Below are positions 1 through 11,461 of a stretch of 64,000 nt of DNA, piece by piece. This DNA is from Magnolia sinica (Eukaryota; Streptophyta; Magnoliopsida; Magnoliales; Magnoliaceae). How positions within the stretch are numbered: the first letter of the stretch is position 1; every line of letters starts with the position of its first letter. The position numbers and the translations under genes were made by a program. The stretch spans positions 68,433,158 to 68,497,157 of the forward strand of contig NC_080583.1 in assembly GCF_029962835.1 (NCBI RefSeq), written 5' to 3'. The notes beneath the pieces are model-generated. The model searched no databases. It was not told the origin of the DNA and saw only the letters and a program-made list of their open reading frames with translations.

Positions 1-107
1 CTGTTGCTCCCCGTTTTCAGCCTCCACGTTCCTTCACGTTTTTCTCTTTCTTGCCTTGCTCGTTCCAGCAGCCGATCCTTTTCCAAAGCCAAGCTCTTTT
101 CTCTCTC

Positions 108-113
108 TTTATA
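108..113 (-). promoter_or_regulatory. TATA box of the family-2 LTR
   Basis: On the minus strand the sequence is cctataaagagagagaa, a TATA box directly followed by purine-rich leader. The related LTR at 22726 has TATATAAA at 24404-24411, also followed by a GA-rich leader. This matches a U3 core promoter. Activity is inferred only. Confidence 0.4.
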
Positions 114-2641
114 GGCAGCGAAGACCCAGCTGGAGTGCTAGAGGCGGTGGCTGGAGTTTCCGCACTCCATGCGAAAATTTTACGCAGCAGAAACCGGACG
201 CGCAATCTCTGTTTTTCACAGAAAAACAGCCTCCATTTGATTTGATTTTGCGGCGCGAAATCAACATATTTGTTGATTCTGACACCTTGGCTAGGGCTAT
301 GGCCATCTGTTGAAGCATGTGGATGGTCTGGATCATCAATCCGACGGTGATCAGAAGAACACAGGGGCCCACGGCGTCCGGTTTTTGCGGTCTGTGAAAC
401 AGAGCCAGCGCTTCTTGCGCTGGCTATTGGTGGGACCCAAATCCTTTCAGTTTCTCCGAAATTCACTCCGTCCATTGTAATCACATCGAAAAAACAGTAA
501 GAAATGGCTGGCTTCATGTTGGATTCGGTGTGGCCCATGCGATCTTTGTTCCCACCGTCCATACCTGCATGCGGTTAAGATCTTCACCCGTATGCTTGCA
601 TGAAGGAGAAAGGAAACCTAGGCGTCAGTTTTGGCTAACCCTTGGAACGAATGGACGGCTCTGATCATCACTCCGGGCGTCTAGTGGGGCCCACAAGCAG
701 AACCGACAGACGAACAGCGTTAACGCTATTTGCATTTTTTTTAGAAAATTTGAATTCTGTTGGTCAGCGCCTGCTGACCGACTTTGAGTGCACGGGTGCA
801 CGGCTGGTGCACTTGCAGACTATACACATTCAATGCACATGGGGTCCATCCTGGTGTATGTACAAAATCTCCTCCGTCCATCTGGTTCTTCACATGATTT
901 AAGACGTCGAGACCGAAGATGAGGCGTATCAAGAGATCAAGTGGGCCCCAGATCAGTAAATTGTGGGCTGAAATGTCCATTGGGCCACTTCCACAACGAT
1001 CCAATGGATGAAATTTTACGTGTACGGTTCATTTATGGTCTTCAGGCCACGTATGGAGTTTCGAACTGATCAGATGGCGAGAACCCTATGATCTTGCATT
1101 CTGGACACTTTTCAAGCCCCTTGAGCTTCAATTCCTCGATTTTCTTGGATCCCTGGCATGCAAATCTGTCGATCTTGGTCTCCTAGGGTCCGTCGCTTGC
1201 CTTGGTGACTTCAGACTGTTAAATCCATGCTTTTAGTACCCTTTTCCAGTCCAAGCTCGTGAATACGCCCTGCATCACAAACATGATTAAATCAGGCCGT
1301 TAAACAATACTATGTTTGAAAATCCAGGCAATAATAGGGTCTGATATGCAATATTTGACCCTCAACACTATGGGTGTCTAAGGGATCAAGCCCTTAATTA
1401 AAATATCCACGATGTGTTGCCCCAAGAGCCAAAATATGAAGTAGGTCTGAGCTCTGCGTGGGCCACACCATCAGTCAAGGTAAGGACAATGCTCACCACT
1501 GAAACAGGCTTTCGTGTGGGAAGTCAGTTACATCCTTCGCATGAATTTCTTAGTTTAATAGATGATAGGGAAAAGGTGGGGTCTGACATGGTGTTTGGTC
1601 TTTCGAGAAATTCATGCCTTCACTGGCTTTGCAAGGTCGTGTTGGGCCATGGGCCCAAATATGAAGTAGATTTGAGCCCTGTGGACCACACGATTGCCTG
1701 TAGCATGGGAGAATGCTTACCGCTAAAATAATGTCCATTGGTTGCCATGCATGGTGTTAACCATATTTACAAATTTGCCATCAAATTCTTAAATAACTTC
1801 TGTTATTCATTATGTCAAAACACACCATCCGATTGTCTTGAAATTGGGCGAGCATTCCTCGTTTTTCATGCTCTTTCCGTCAGTCAAGTTTGGGTCCCGA
1901 TCGCCCAAAGATGTCCAAGATGCTCTTTTAATTGGCTAACACACCCTGTGCTTCAAGATCGAGGCTACACACATCTGGTTGAAACATTACCCAGTGGTTT
2001 GATCATATAATCTAAGATCTTCATAGTGACTGAATTATCCTAATATTCTGATGGCCCATTTGGGGGATCCAAATACGATGGATGGTCAGATGACATGGTA
2101 AAAATAGGAAGACTTAATGGTTGGTATTCTAGTCATGTATCTAGATAATCATACTTTCAGTTTTGTAAATGGATGAGTGGGTTTCTTGAGTGATTAGTGG
2201 GTAGAACATGTGTATTGTTAGGTTTGAGTGTTTTGTTCATATGTATAAGTTTCTCAAATTGTAATTCTGATGGTGGGTTAAGTATATTCATAGGTGATGA
2301 ACAAGATGAATGGATTAGAATCTCAACTTGATGTGTGTACGAGTGAATGTAGAGATTAAGTAGCTAGTTTACTACGATTGGGTGGTCCAAAATCAAAGTG
2401 GATGGTTAGATGTCTCTATCTAACGGTACATATTTGACTGAGCAATTGGTTATGATGGACAAGTGAGAATATTTGGGTATATGATATCCTGTCTTAAAAT
2501 CAATGGTCAGATTGCTTGATCTACGAATGGGGATTATTCCTAATGGTCAGATTCGAATTGGAGGATAGATGTAATGTTAGGGTAGCTAGCTTGATATCAT
2601 ACATATATACATAATAAGTTACATTTTCTGATAACACTCGA

Positions 2642-2672
2642 GAACTTTCAATACTAAGGTATTGAAAAGTTC
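2642..2672. repeat. Palindrome at LTR start
   Basis: GAACTTTCAATAC, a short spacer, then GTATTGAAAAGTTC form a near-perfect inverted repeat about 20 bp inside the LTR end. The same structure is kept at 22739-22760 in the second copy. Confidence 0.6.
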
Positions 2673-2685
2673 GGGGTGTTATACA

Positions 2686-2895
2686 AAGTGACAAAGTTCC
2701 ACTAGACAAAATGACAGGATTATGGGTCAAAGTGATAAAGTTTTACTAGACAAAGGGATGGGGTTTCCATACAAAGTAACGTTGACGAGATTAGCGGACA
2801 AAGTGACATGATTCACTAGACAAGGTGATTGAGTTGCTAGACAAAGAGACAGAATTCTACTAGATAAAGTGATGGGACTATGAGATAAATTTGTC
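2686..2895. repeat. Degenerate short tandem repeat
   Basis: About seven irregular copies of a 25-35 bp unit built around 'ctagacaaagtgacagg'. Copies vary in length, so the array is old. It lies between the LTR and the Ulp1-like gene remnant. Confidence 0.6.
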
Positions 2896-2998
2896 ACATC
2901 ACTATTTACGATAATGTGAAAACCACGACCATAGTTTTCTTTAAAACATCATTAATTATTTATATTTCTAACACTATTCAATATCTCAATAGTAAATC

Positions 2999-3728
2999 AT
3001 GGAAATTCAACTTGACTTGTTGTGCACTTATGGAGCTGGGAAGCATAAGGATCAACAGGCCATGAAGTCTGATAAATTGAATGAAAATCTTATAGATATA
3101 GTCACCGGTGATGGTAAAACGAAACCTCTATGGAAATATGAAGTGGTAAGATCTTAGTTACTTACACATGTACATAGACTTAAATGATATTATTCATTTT
3201 AGAAAGGCATGAGTTTAACTGTTGTCGTATTTTTTGTGCTTGACAGTTATATATCTTTGTCAATGTGAGGTAGCAACACTGGTTTATGGGTTTTGTTTCT
3301 CCAAAGAAGAAAGATGTCACTTTGTATGATAGCATGAAAACTGATTGGAAAGAGAAAAACTCGCTAGTCATTGCACAAGTAACGGATAGACTGAGGTGGT
3401 TATTCTATATTCTTAATGGTGGAGCTAAGTTCTAGGAGAAGCCATGGAATGTGAGGATAATCACTGACAGACCTGCACAACACAACTCTGACGATTGTGG
3501 CGTATTCATGTTGAAATTCATAGACTTCTTGAGTGGCATGCATGCAATTGATTTTACACCTGTAAGTATATATTTATTTGTCTACATTAAGTCTTGATTG
3601 CTTTGTCTTTTGTTTTAATATTAGTTCATTCTTTTTTGTAGGAGAAAATTTCTAAATTTAAAAAGACAATTACATGCGACTGTCTACAATACAAGAAAGC
3701 AACTTATGCTGCTTTCGAAAAGAAATAA
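2999..3728 (+). pseudogene. Ulp1/SENP-like cysteine protease (C48) remnant
   Basis: The C-terminal catalytic part of a Ulp1-type cysteine protease can be read across three putative exons with GT-AG borders: 2999-3145, 3274-3561 and 3642-3728 (stop TAA), all in phase 0. Exon 2 starts with QHWFMGFV, containing the catalytic His (codon 3277). An Asp follows 17 residues later in LYDSM, and NSDDCGVFMLKF carries the catalytic Cys (codon 3496). The His-Asp spacing and the DCG motif match the C48 family. An in-frame TAG at 3433-3435 lies between Asp and Cys, and the N-terminus is absent or unrecognised, so it is probably a pseudogene. Such domains in plants are often carried by Mutator-like or CACTA transposons; no transposase is visible nearby, so this origin is inferred. 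It might also be a decayed host gene. Confidence 0.7.
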
Positions 3729-3839
3729 GAAGAAATATCATGTAGGCCAGTGAAGAGAGCCAAACACTAATTTGGTATTGAATGTTGTATGGATTGGTGT
3801 ATATAATGTTTCTTCTTATTATTATCTCTAATCGTTAGG

Positions 3840-4230
3840 TGAATGAGATGGGTCGTAGTTGTCTTACACTTAGGCTCGTGGTTATAATGTTATATGGCTC
3901 GTGGTTGTAAACCACGAGCCTTTGTGAATGGCAATAACGATCCATAAAGCGTAACAACTATGAACCATAATAACTGACAACCATAATCTATGCAACACGA
4001 CAACCACGACCCATATAACATAACTAATACAACCCATATATCATGCCAACTATGACCCATATATAATGACAACCACGACCCATATGACGTAACAACCACG
4101 AACCATAGCAACTGACAATGAACCGTATAATATGACAACCATGACCCATATAACATGACAACCACGACACCTAGATAACTATGAACCACGACCCATGTAA
4201 CATATCAACCACGATGCAACATAGTAGGGC
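3840..4230. repeat. Irregular tandem repeat with perfect hairpin
   Basis: The block consists of many imperfect copies of 'acaaccacgacccatataac' (about 20-25 bp). At its left side GGCTCGTGGTT (3896-3906) and AACCACGAGCC (3910-3920) form a perfect 11-bp stem with a 3-nt loop. Left of the hairpin the motif runs in one orientation ('cgtggttgt'), right of it in the other, so the hairpin marks an inversion point. Open frames across it are repeat translations. Confidence 0.7.
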
Positions 4231-4360
4231 TAACAAGTTAAGACTTTAATTATAAGAAGAACAGGACAAGGAAGAAGTTTAATTACAAGAAGAACAAGAC
4301 GAGGAAGAAGAAGAGTGGCAGGATGAGAGCTATAGGGGGCCGATTTGAGGACTTTAAAAA
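4231..4360. other. Purine-rich low-complexity spacer
   Basis: Repeated 'agaagaacaagacgaggaagaag' type sequence; no gene is seen. Confidence 0.5.
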
Positions 4361-6435
4361 TGGATGAACGGAATCGATGAAACACATATATCATGGTGGG
4401 GCCCACATAGCACTGACCACCAGCCACCGGGCTGGTGGCAGGGGGGAGTAGCCAATCCGTTTCCCTTTTGGATTGTGGCCACCGTGTCCCGCAGATTGCG
4501 TCCTACCCTCACCTGGACAGTAATCTGTCTGGGCAGGGCTATGTCGGGACCACCGTGATGGAAGTATTCTATCCATGTCGTTCATCATTTTTTCAGATCA
4601 TTTTAAAATATGATATAAAAAATGACGTAGGTCCAAGGCTTAAGTGGACCACAAAGTGGGAATTGAACGTCTACCATTAAAAACTTCTTTGGAGCTGGAG
4701 AAGTTTCGGATCAAAGTTGATATCTGTATTTTCACTTCATCCACATCTACATGACATTATGAATAGGTTGGGTGGTAAAAAAACATCATGATGGCCCTTG
4801 GAAAGTTTCAACGGTGGATGTCATTATCAATGCAGCTTCCTTTTGTGTGGTCCACTGGAGCTGTGTACCTACCTCATTTTTAGAATCATTCCTTAAAATT
4901 ATCAGAGAAAATCAATGAACGAAGTGGATAAAACACTTACATCATGGTGGACCCCACAGAGCCCTACCCGGACGGATTACCGTCCGGGCCAGAAACAAAT
5001 TGGCTACTCCCCCTACCACCAGCCCCATGGCTAGTGGTCGATTCTCTATGGGCCCCCATCATGATATATGTGTTTCATCCATTCCGTTCATTCATTTTTA
5101 AAGATCATTTTAGCTCTTAATACCAAAATTGAGAGGGATATAAATCTCAGGTCGATCACACCACATGAAAACAATAGTGATTAGATATTCATCATTAAAA
5201 TCCTCCTAAGGACCACTGTATTGTTTATTTGACATCCAATCTCTTGATTAGGTCATACAGGCCCAGATGAAGGGTAAAAACAGAGATCAGCTTGATTCAA
5301 AACTTTTATGGCCACCAAAAGGTTTTTAATGGTCGACACTCATTCAACACTATTTCCTTTAATGTGGTCCACTTGAGATTGGGATATATCTAATTTTTGG
5401 TCTCTTAAGATAAAATGATATGGAAAAATAGATGGATGGCATGGATGAAACACATACATTATGGTAGGTACCACAGAGCACCGACCACCAGCCATTGGCT
5501 AGTGGCCGGGGGAGTAGCCATTCCGTTTCCCTGCCACCAGCCTCGTGGCTGCTGGTCAATGCTATGTGGGCCCCACCATGATATATGTGTTTCATCCATT
5601 CCGTTCATCTATTTTTGAAGATCATTTTAGGCCTTGATACCAAAACTGAGAGGGATATAAATCTCAGGTTGATCACACCACAGGAAAACAATAGTGATTA
5701 GATATCCATTATTAAAATCCTCATAAGGACCACGATACTATTTATTTGACATCTAATCTATTGATTAGGTCATATAGGCCCAGATAAAGGGAAAAAACAA
5801 AGATCAGCTTGATCCAAAACTTTTATGGCCCCCAAAAGGTTTTTAATGGTCGATGCTCATTCAAATTGTTTCCTTTAATGTGGTCCACTTGAGATTGGGA
5901 TATATCTAATTTTTGGTCAACACGGATTTCCCAGGAATGCCTTTCACATGGAATTCCTGCGCAAGGATGATGGGTGGGGTCCAAAGAGATATTTTTGAGA
6001 AATCCACCTCGTCCATCCATTTTGCAAGCTCATATTTTTGAGAAATCAACCTCGCCATTCCATTTTGTGAGATCATATTTTTGAGAAATACACCTCGTCC
6101 ATCTATTTTGCGAGCTCATTTTAGGATGTTCGACTAAAAATGAAGTGTATCCAACACTTAGATGAGTCACACGAGAGGAAACAGTGGGAATTCAATGAGA
6201 ACCGTTGAAGCATTCTTATGGCCATAAAAGTTTTGTATCAAGCTATCATTTTTGTGTTTTCACTTCATCCATTGAGAATGACCATGTAAATGATAGCATA
6301 TAAACATCAAGGTAAAGCCAGGACGGTTTCAATGGTAGTAATTTCTTTTACCAATTTTTCCTCTCGTGTGACGCACTTAAGTTTTTTATCCATCTCATAT
6401 TCGGTTGAACGCCCTAAAATTATCTAGCAAAACGG
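4361..6435. repeat. Cluster of MITE-like repeats (family M1)
   Basis: Several diverged copies of one non-coding unit. It begins with gggcccaccatgatatatg and ttcatccattccgttcat, runs through conserved blocks (ggaccacaccacagg, gacatccaa, gtggtccacttgag), and ends with an inverted copy of the start. Between copies lie hairpin-like stretches (accaccagcc / ggctggtgg) and a recurring 'gagtagccaatccgtttccc'. The right part, from about 5915, contains triplicated 'catatttttgagaaat' sequence from another truncated unit. No protein-coding gene is supported. Confidence 0.6.
5049..5478. mobile_element. MITE-like unit with about 60-bp inverted ends
   Basis: The clearest complete M1 unit. The left end (tgggcccccatcatgata, followed by the ttcatccattccgttcat block) is mirrored at the right end (gatggatggcatggatgaa, then the catacattatgg block). 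It is about 430 bp and has no coding capacity. No clear target duplication was found, so the transposon superfamily stays open. Confidence 0.5.
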
Positions 6436-6499
6436 ATGTACGGAATGGATTTCTCACATACATTACATTGGGCCCCGCCCATCGTCCCTATAAGAGGTA

Positions 6500-6870
6500 C
6501 TGACGTACTATGCAGGCCTGTCAATGGGTCGGGTGTCCCAACAGGGATTCGTGCTTTGCCCGTATTGGGCCGATTTAGGGTGATGTATCAGGCCCATCGG
6601 CGGGTTTGGGGTCAACTCCACAAAATTAATAAACCATCCCGGCCCAATGGGTCTTTTCTAAACTCAATTTTCTCATCAAAATATCATTTATCTATAGAGA
6701 TATTCAAGGCTCAGGCTCAGGCCAACTCGGGTCAGGCTTTGTACAAATGTCCCCAGCTAGACCTGGGAGGGTTGATTTCAGCCCATCACGGGCAGGGGTG
6801 AATTTAAGCTTAGGTTCAGAATTGTAGGCTAGGCTTGGACAGAAATCGGCCAAGCCCTAATACCACAGGA
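6500..6870. repeat. GC-rich dispersed repeat fragment
   Basis: The sequence starts 'caggcctgtcaatgggtcgg' and is rich in 'gggtc/ggccc' words, resembling the ends of plant non-autonomous hAT elements of the 'tgtcaatgggcc' type. It is inserted between M1-like units. No mirrored end was found, so the assignment is weak. Confidence 0.3.
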
Positions 6871-6895
6871 TGACATTTGGATTGCCACATAAGTA

Positions 6896-7060
6896 CTCTG
6901 TGGGCACCACCATGATGTATATATTTTATCCATTCCATCAATTCATTTTTCTAGAGCATTTTAGGGCTTTACCGAAAAAACGAGGTAGATCTAAATCTTA
7001 GGTGGACCACACCACAGGAAAACAATAGCAATTGAATGTCCACCATTTAAAACCCCCTAA
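6896..7060. repeat. M1 repeat, left half split by gypsy element
   Basis: An M1 unit starts here (gggcaccaccatgatgtata) and stops at the CCTAA target site. Its missing half continues at 19389 with matching module order (gatttagcatccaac, then gatgaaggg, then cttgatacaaaac). Confidence 0.75.
7056..7060. repeat. Target site duplication CCTAA (left)
   Basis: Five bases directly outside the left LTR, identical to 19389-19393. Confidence 0.85.
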
Positions 7061-9504
7061 TGTCACGCCCCAAACTCGGAGACCGGGCTCACAAAATTCT
7101 CGTTCGCCGAATCCGGCGCAGACAGCCTCCGTAGTACCCCTTTCTCGGCTCCCAGCGCCCATTCGTCAGGTTCCGATCCTGAGATGCTACGAGGAGGATT
7201 TTCAACATCAATTTGATTTGTAATAAGCATAACCAAAAGCATAACCTACAAACAACAACCAAAAATTCCATCACATTTTTACTATGATAAAAAAATTACA
7301 AGTACAAAGCATATAAAGGAAAATACAATGATGGTGAACAAAAAGCTTCAAGATGATCTGCTAAGCGCTCCTACCTCAACACTGCTGCGGTCCAGCGTCA
7401 CCTGTACGCAATGGTCGTGCATAAGCTTATGGAAAGCTTAGAGGGTGGTGAAAGTGTGTGTACAATGTAGTAATACAATTATGCAATATCAGGTAATGCG
7501 GAATATGCTGATGAATCCATGAATACTATTGGTCATACCAAGGCCATACGATACAAGGCATGAATAATGTCAGCCATACCAAGGCCATGCGATGCGAGAT
7601 GCAACTCAAGCATACAAATCTTCATCTAAGTCCACATATTAATATAACTCAACTCTGGAATATCAACAGGGTCTAGTACACTCCAACCAAATTACCGCCC
7701 CATCACGCGCAACAAGGTGAGTGAAAAAGACATCACTATCCACCTGCCAATATCGAACTCGGCTCGTCGATAGTGGACCCATTCCTCAAGCTAGTCAAAC
7801 TCAGCCTAGCTTTGCCCCCTCCTCTTGGGCGGGTAGGGCCACACCCCCTTCCAACCGATCATGACACAGTAGAAAGCGCGACCTTCTGTTATTCGGCACT
7901 CGGCTCCCATGCATCCACTCGGTCTAGACTTTGGAGCAACCTCTTAGTACCATAAGGGTTTAGGAACTTTCACCCAGGGATATCTATAACACCCCAAGTA
8001 AAATAAGATTTTCGGTGTTCAATCCTGTTAACCATGATATGCCTGTGGAGGCTACGGTCCTGATGTCGCTAGGGCATACAGTAACCATGTCACACAATGT
8101 GAAATGCATGAATCACACTATCCAGTCATGCAGCAATTCTACGCGTATCGCGTGGTCATGTAGGAGAACTCCACCTATCAGGGAGCTCATAAACGATTTG
8201 CCCAAAGGCATATGCTATGATCAGTCACTTATCATATCAAGCATACATATGATGGTATAAGCATGAATCATAGAACTATACTAAACATGTTATATGGTGA
8301 TTGATTCTGTTCATAACGAAGATGGGCCTAGACGGCCCACACACTACAAGTATGGACCTAACAATGGGCCCTAGGGAGAGTTACAATATGGACATTTAAC
8401 CATCATTGTCTTACAATGTGGACGTCAAACCATCATTGCTCCCAAGGCATGACCATCAAAAACATCATCACATACATCATGGTGGAATCTCACATAGCAA
8501 TGGGCCTCATATACATCACATTCGGCCCACACATAGGCCTCACATACATCTCATTGGGCCTCATATACATCAAATGGGCCGATTCAAATGGGCCAACCAA
8601 ATGGGCCGATCAAAATGGGACAAATCAAATGGGCTGATTCAAATGGGCCAAGTCGAATAGGCCAATTCAAAAAGGCCGAACCCAACTCAACTATTTAAAA
8701 ATCAATATATATATACACACAAACACACACACACACAAATGAATCATATCAAAAGATCAACTGGACCATATCACAGATGGTAGTGGAGATAATGATTTTT
8801 AGCGTTATACAAATTCCAGGACCCACCATCAACTTCATTTTCCATCCAGTCTGTTGTAAGGTCACAAAGACCTGGTTGGGAGGAAAAACAAATATTAATT
8901 TAATCCAAAAATGTCGAGGTCCAAAGGACTTCAATGGTAGGTGTTCATCCCTCCACTGTTTTCTATGGTGTGGTCCACCTGATAAATCTGCCTTTGTAGT
9001 CTCAAGCCTTAAAATTATCTTTCAAAATGGTTGGACGGTTTGGATGCAACACATGCATCATGGTGGGTCCCATAGGGATGGACAATATAGATAAAGCACA
9101 TACCACATGGTGGGGGCGACACTGATGAAAAGTGTGGAACACATACATCAGTGGGTCCCACGTGGGGGCCCACCATAATGTTTACTTTCCATCCAATCGT
9201 TAATAAGGTCACACATACCTAGAAAGAAGAAAAAAAAAATTTCATAATGATCCAAAATTCATGTGAAATCCAAAAGGATTTCAATGGAAGACGTTCAATC
9301 CTCACTGCTTCCCTGTGATGTGGACCACTTGAGTTCCACGTACAGCTGATTTTTGGAATGGCCCACTGCCCTAAGGGCCCCCATCAAATGCACGGTGTTG
9401 ATACCCAACACATATCACAATGGGGCCTACGAGTGGGACCCACGTCCCTGGCCCTTTGCGCCTACGTAGTGTCCTACTGTTGTAGTAGCAGCAGCAGCGT
9501 TAGC

Positions 9505-9556
<52 letters not shown>

Positions 9557-11136
9557 ATTTCATGATATTCTGCAGTTTTTCCTAAGTGGGGCCCGCATAC
9601 AAAAAATCCAACCCAACCATTGGATTCTATGGCTCAAGACAGTCTAAATGAGCCCAATATTCAACATGTTCTGATGGGAAACATCAAGGTGGGTCCTAAT
9701 AGATTTAAACGGTAGAATCACTATTTTATATGCTATGGCCCGCCAAAAAATCAAATTGGCTTCATTTTTCAGCTCAACGCCAAAAAGGGGCTTAGAAATA
9801 AGATAGACGGTGTGGATTAAAGCCATACATCAAGGTGAGGCCTGCATGAGCGGTCCACCCCAAGACCTTGAACCAAACTGATATTTTTGTTTTCATTTCA
9901 CGTCCAGTGTCCCTGGACGCTGGACGGTTTGGGCACAATGCATACTTAAGGGGGGCCCTGCTCAGGTGGGCCACCACATGGCTAGATGGTGTGGCTAAGA
10001 CATACATCATGTGGGGTACATCCGGGTGGGCCACACGGCCACATCATCACACATAAAAAAATGAAAAAAGAGGGGGGGAGAGAGAGAGAGAGAGAGCAAG
10101 GAACACGTGCAATGGAGGGCTCCGCCACTATGAGCCCTCCCTTTCATACATCCAATCGTACATTAAGTGGGTCCTAATACATGTGAGTCCACTGATCAAA
10201 ATCAACGGTGGAGATCCTTTCTCCACCAAAATGCAAGGTCTAGATGACCCTATTCATGTAAGGAAAATAAACATCATGATGGGATCCATGAAAAATGGCC
10301 CATCATGGAATGATCATGAGCATCAAGGTAGGTCATCGGCCACACTTAGGGTCCAAAGTGAGATCCATTCCATCAATCGGTAGGCCTCACTTAGCCCATC
10401 ATCAAAGTGTTAAATCTAGGCCTATAAAAACACCCACTGTTCGATCTTCTCGGCCCGATGGAAAGGTGATCTCCTTGGCTTCGATCTCAACGGAAGATGA
10501 TGAAAAATGAATGGTTGAGATGAGAGATAAGAGGGTTAGGAAGTGGGCCACACACAAAATCCTCTCATGGAGGTTGGGAGAGCTTGGACATTAGAAATTT
10601 TTGCATTTTGGGTTGCTTGGAAAAGAAGGGAGAAATAAGAGAGATAGGAGATGGGATGGAGTGATGGATGGGAGAGAGGGATGGGTTGTGTAAGAGTTTG
10701 TCCAACTTTGGGGTAGGTTGTGTAAGAAGGGTATGGATTGTGTAAGGGATTGTTGACTTATGGGGTTGCTTAGGGATGAGGTGTGAGGTGATGTGTACTT
10801 AACATGTACTTGACCCTTAATGGGATTGATTGATTGATGGATGTGACATTAGGTAGTGATTCTCTTGGGTTTTGTAACGCACTGCGTTTTCCTCAAACTG
10901 AACACGGGCCCACATCTCCTGACCTGGGTATCGCCTCGGCACGTGAGATGCAGCATCGGAACTGCGGCGACGGTGCGATCGCTAGGGTACAAGTCTCAAG
11001 TTGAGTAGACTCAGGTTTGCAGGACTCGGCTTAGGATTGCTCGCAAACGTCGGATAAAGGTCAAAGGTTACTGGAATTTGATCAAGAGGACCGTGGGAAC
11101 CTACGGAATGGTACGGACTAAGATATGAGTCTTATA
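7061..11136 (-). repeat. 3' LTR of the gypsy element (4.1 kb)
   Basis: It aligns end to end with 16029-19388. By eye about one base in eight to ten differs near the outer end, so the insertion is not recent. Relative to the other LTR it carries about 620 extra bases (roughly 10333-10950) and about 75 extra bases near 7820-7890. It contains a tandem 'aaatgggccga' block (about 8570-8670), a (TA)n tract at 9510-9554 and a GA tract near 10077-10096. The end reads TATA-type (CTTATA), while the other LTR keeps CTTACA. No host gene is seen here. Confidence 0.88.
9510..9554. repeat. (TA)n microsatellite in 3' LTR
   Basis: Pure AT dinucleotide run. The corresponding place in the other LTR holds a longer run at 18365-18431. 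Confidence 0.95.
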
Positions 11137-11149
11137 GCTCTTCCCTCCT
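11137..11149 (-). other. Polypurine tract of the gypsy element
   Basis: On the minus strand AGGAGGGAAGAGC directly precedes the 3' LTR. This is the expected plus-strand primer position and confirms the orientation. Confidence 0.75.
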
Positions 11150-11289
11150 AATAAAAATTTCATCCTCAAAATTTACACAATCAACGCAACTAGACATAAC
11201 TCATGAGGAAGAAGAAACATATCATCATCATGTAAAATTGGAGACAACATACAAAATACAATCACATGATCAATCATTAAAGAGATGGG

Positions 11290-11445
11290 GATGGCGCTCT
11301 TGAATCTCGGCCTCGCGCTCCCAAGAAGCTTCCTCAACAGAATGGTGACCCCACTGAACCTTCACTAATGGAAAAACCTTGGTCTGGAGGACCTGCTCCT
11401 TCCGATCAAGGATACGAAATGGCTGCTCGATGTAAGAAGCATCCT
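11290..11445 (-). pseudogene. Chromodomain of gypsy polyprotein
   Basis: The minus-strand translation contains EQPFRILDRKEQVLQTK and then VKVQWGHHSVEEASWE, the pattern of the C-terminal chromodomain found in plant chromoviruses, where it guides integration into heterochromatin. It lies right after the integrase with an in-frame stop between them, and ends about 150 bp before the polypurine tract. Confidence 0.7.
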
Positions 11446-11461
11446 CATGAACCTCCAGCGG

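Larger units (their letters stand above)
1..2691 (-). repeat. Long LTR, family 2 (copy 1), truncated by window edge
   Basis: This stretch has no credible host gene. Read on the minus strand from 2691 it starts with TATAACACCCC and a palindrome, then follows the same order of modules as the plus-strand copy that begins at 22726 with TGTAACACCTC. Shared parts include a 'gatggacggag...tgcaccc' block at about 640-960 and, near the window start, a TATA box followed by purine-rich sequence. The two copies are strongly diverged but collinear over more than 2 kb. I interpret it as an LTR, probably solo or from a non-autonomous element, running off the left edge. Open frames here (for example 17-562 minus) look like chance. 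Confidence 0.5.

Noticed and set aside
17..562. 181-codon minus-strand frame at the window start
   Set aside because: Falls in an LTR-like sequence with a collinear, non-open copy at 23.4-24.7 kb; no domain seen.
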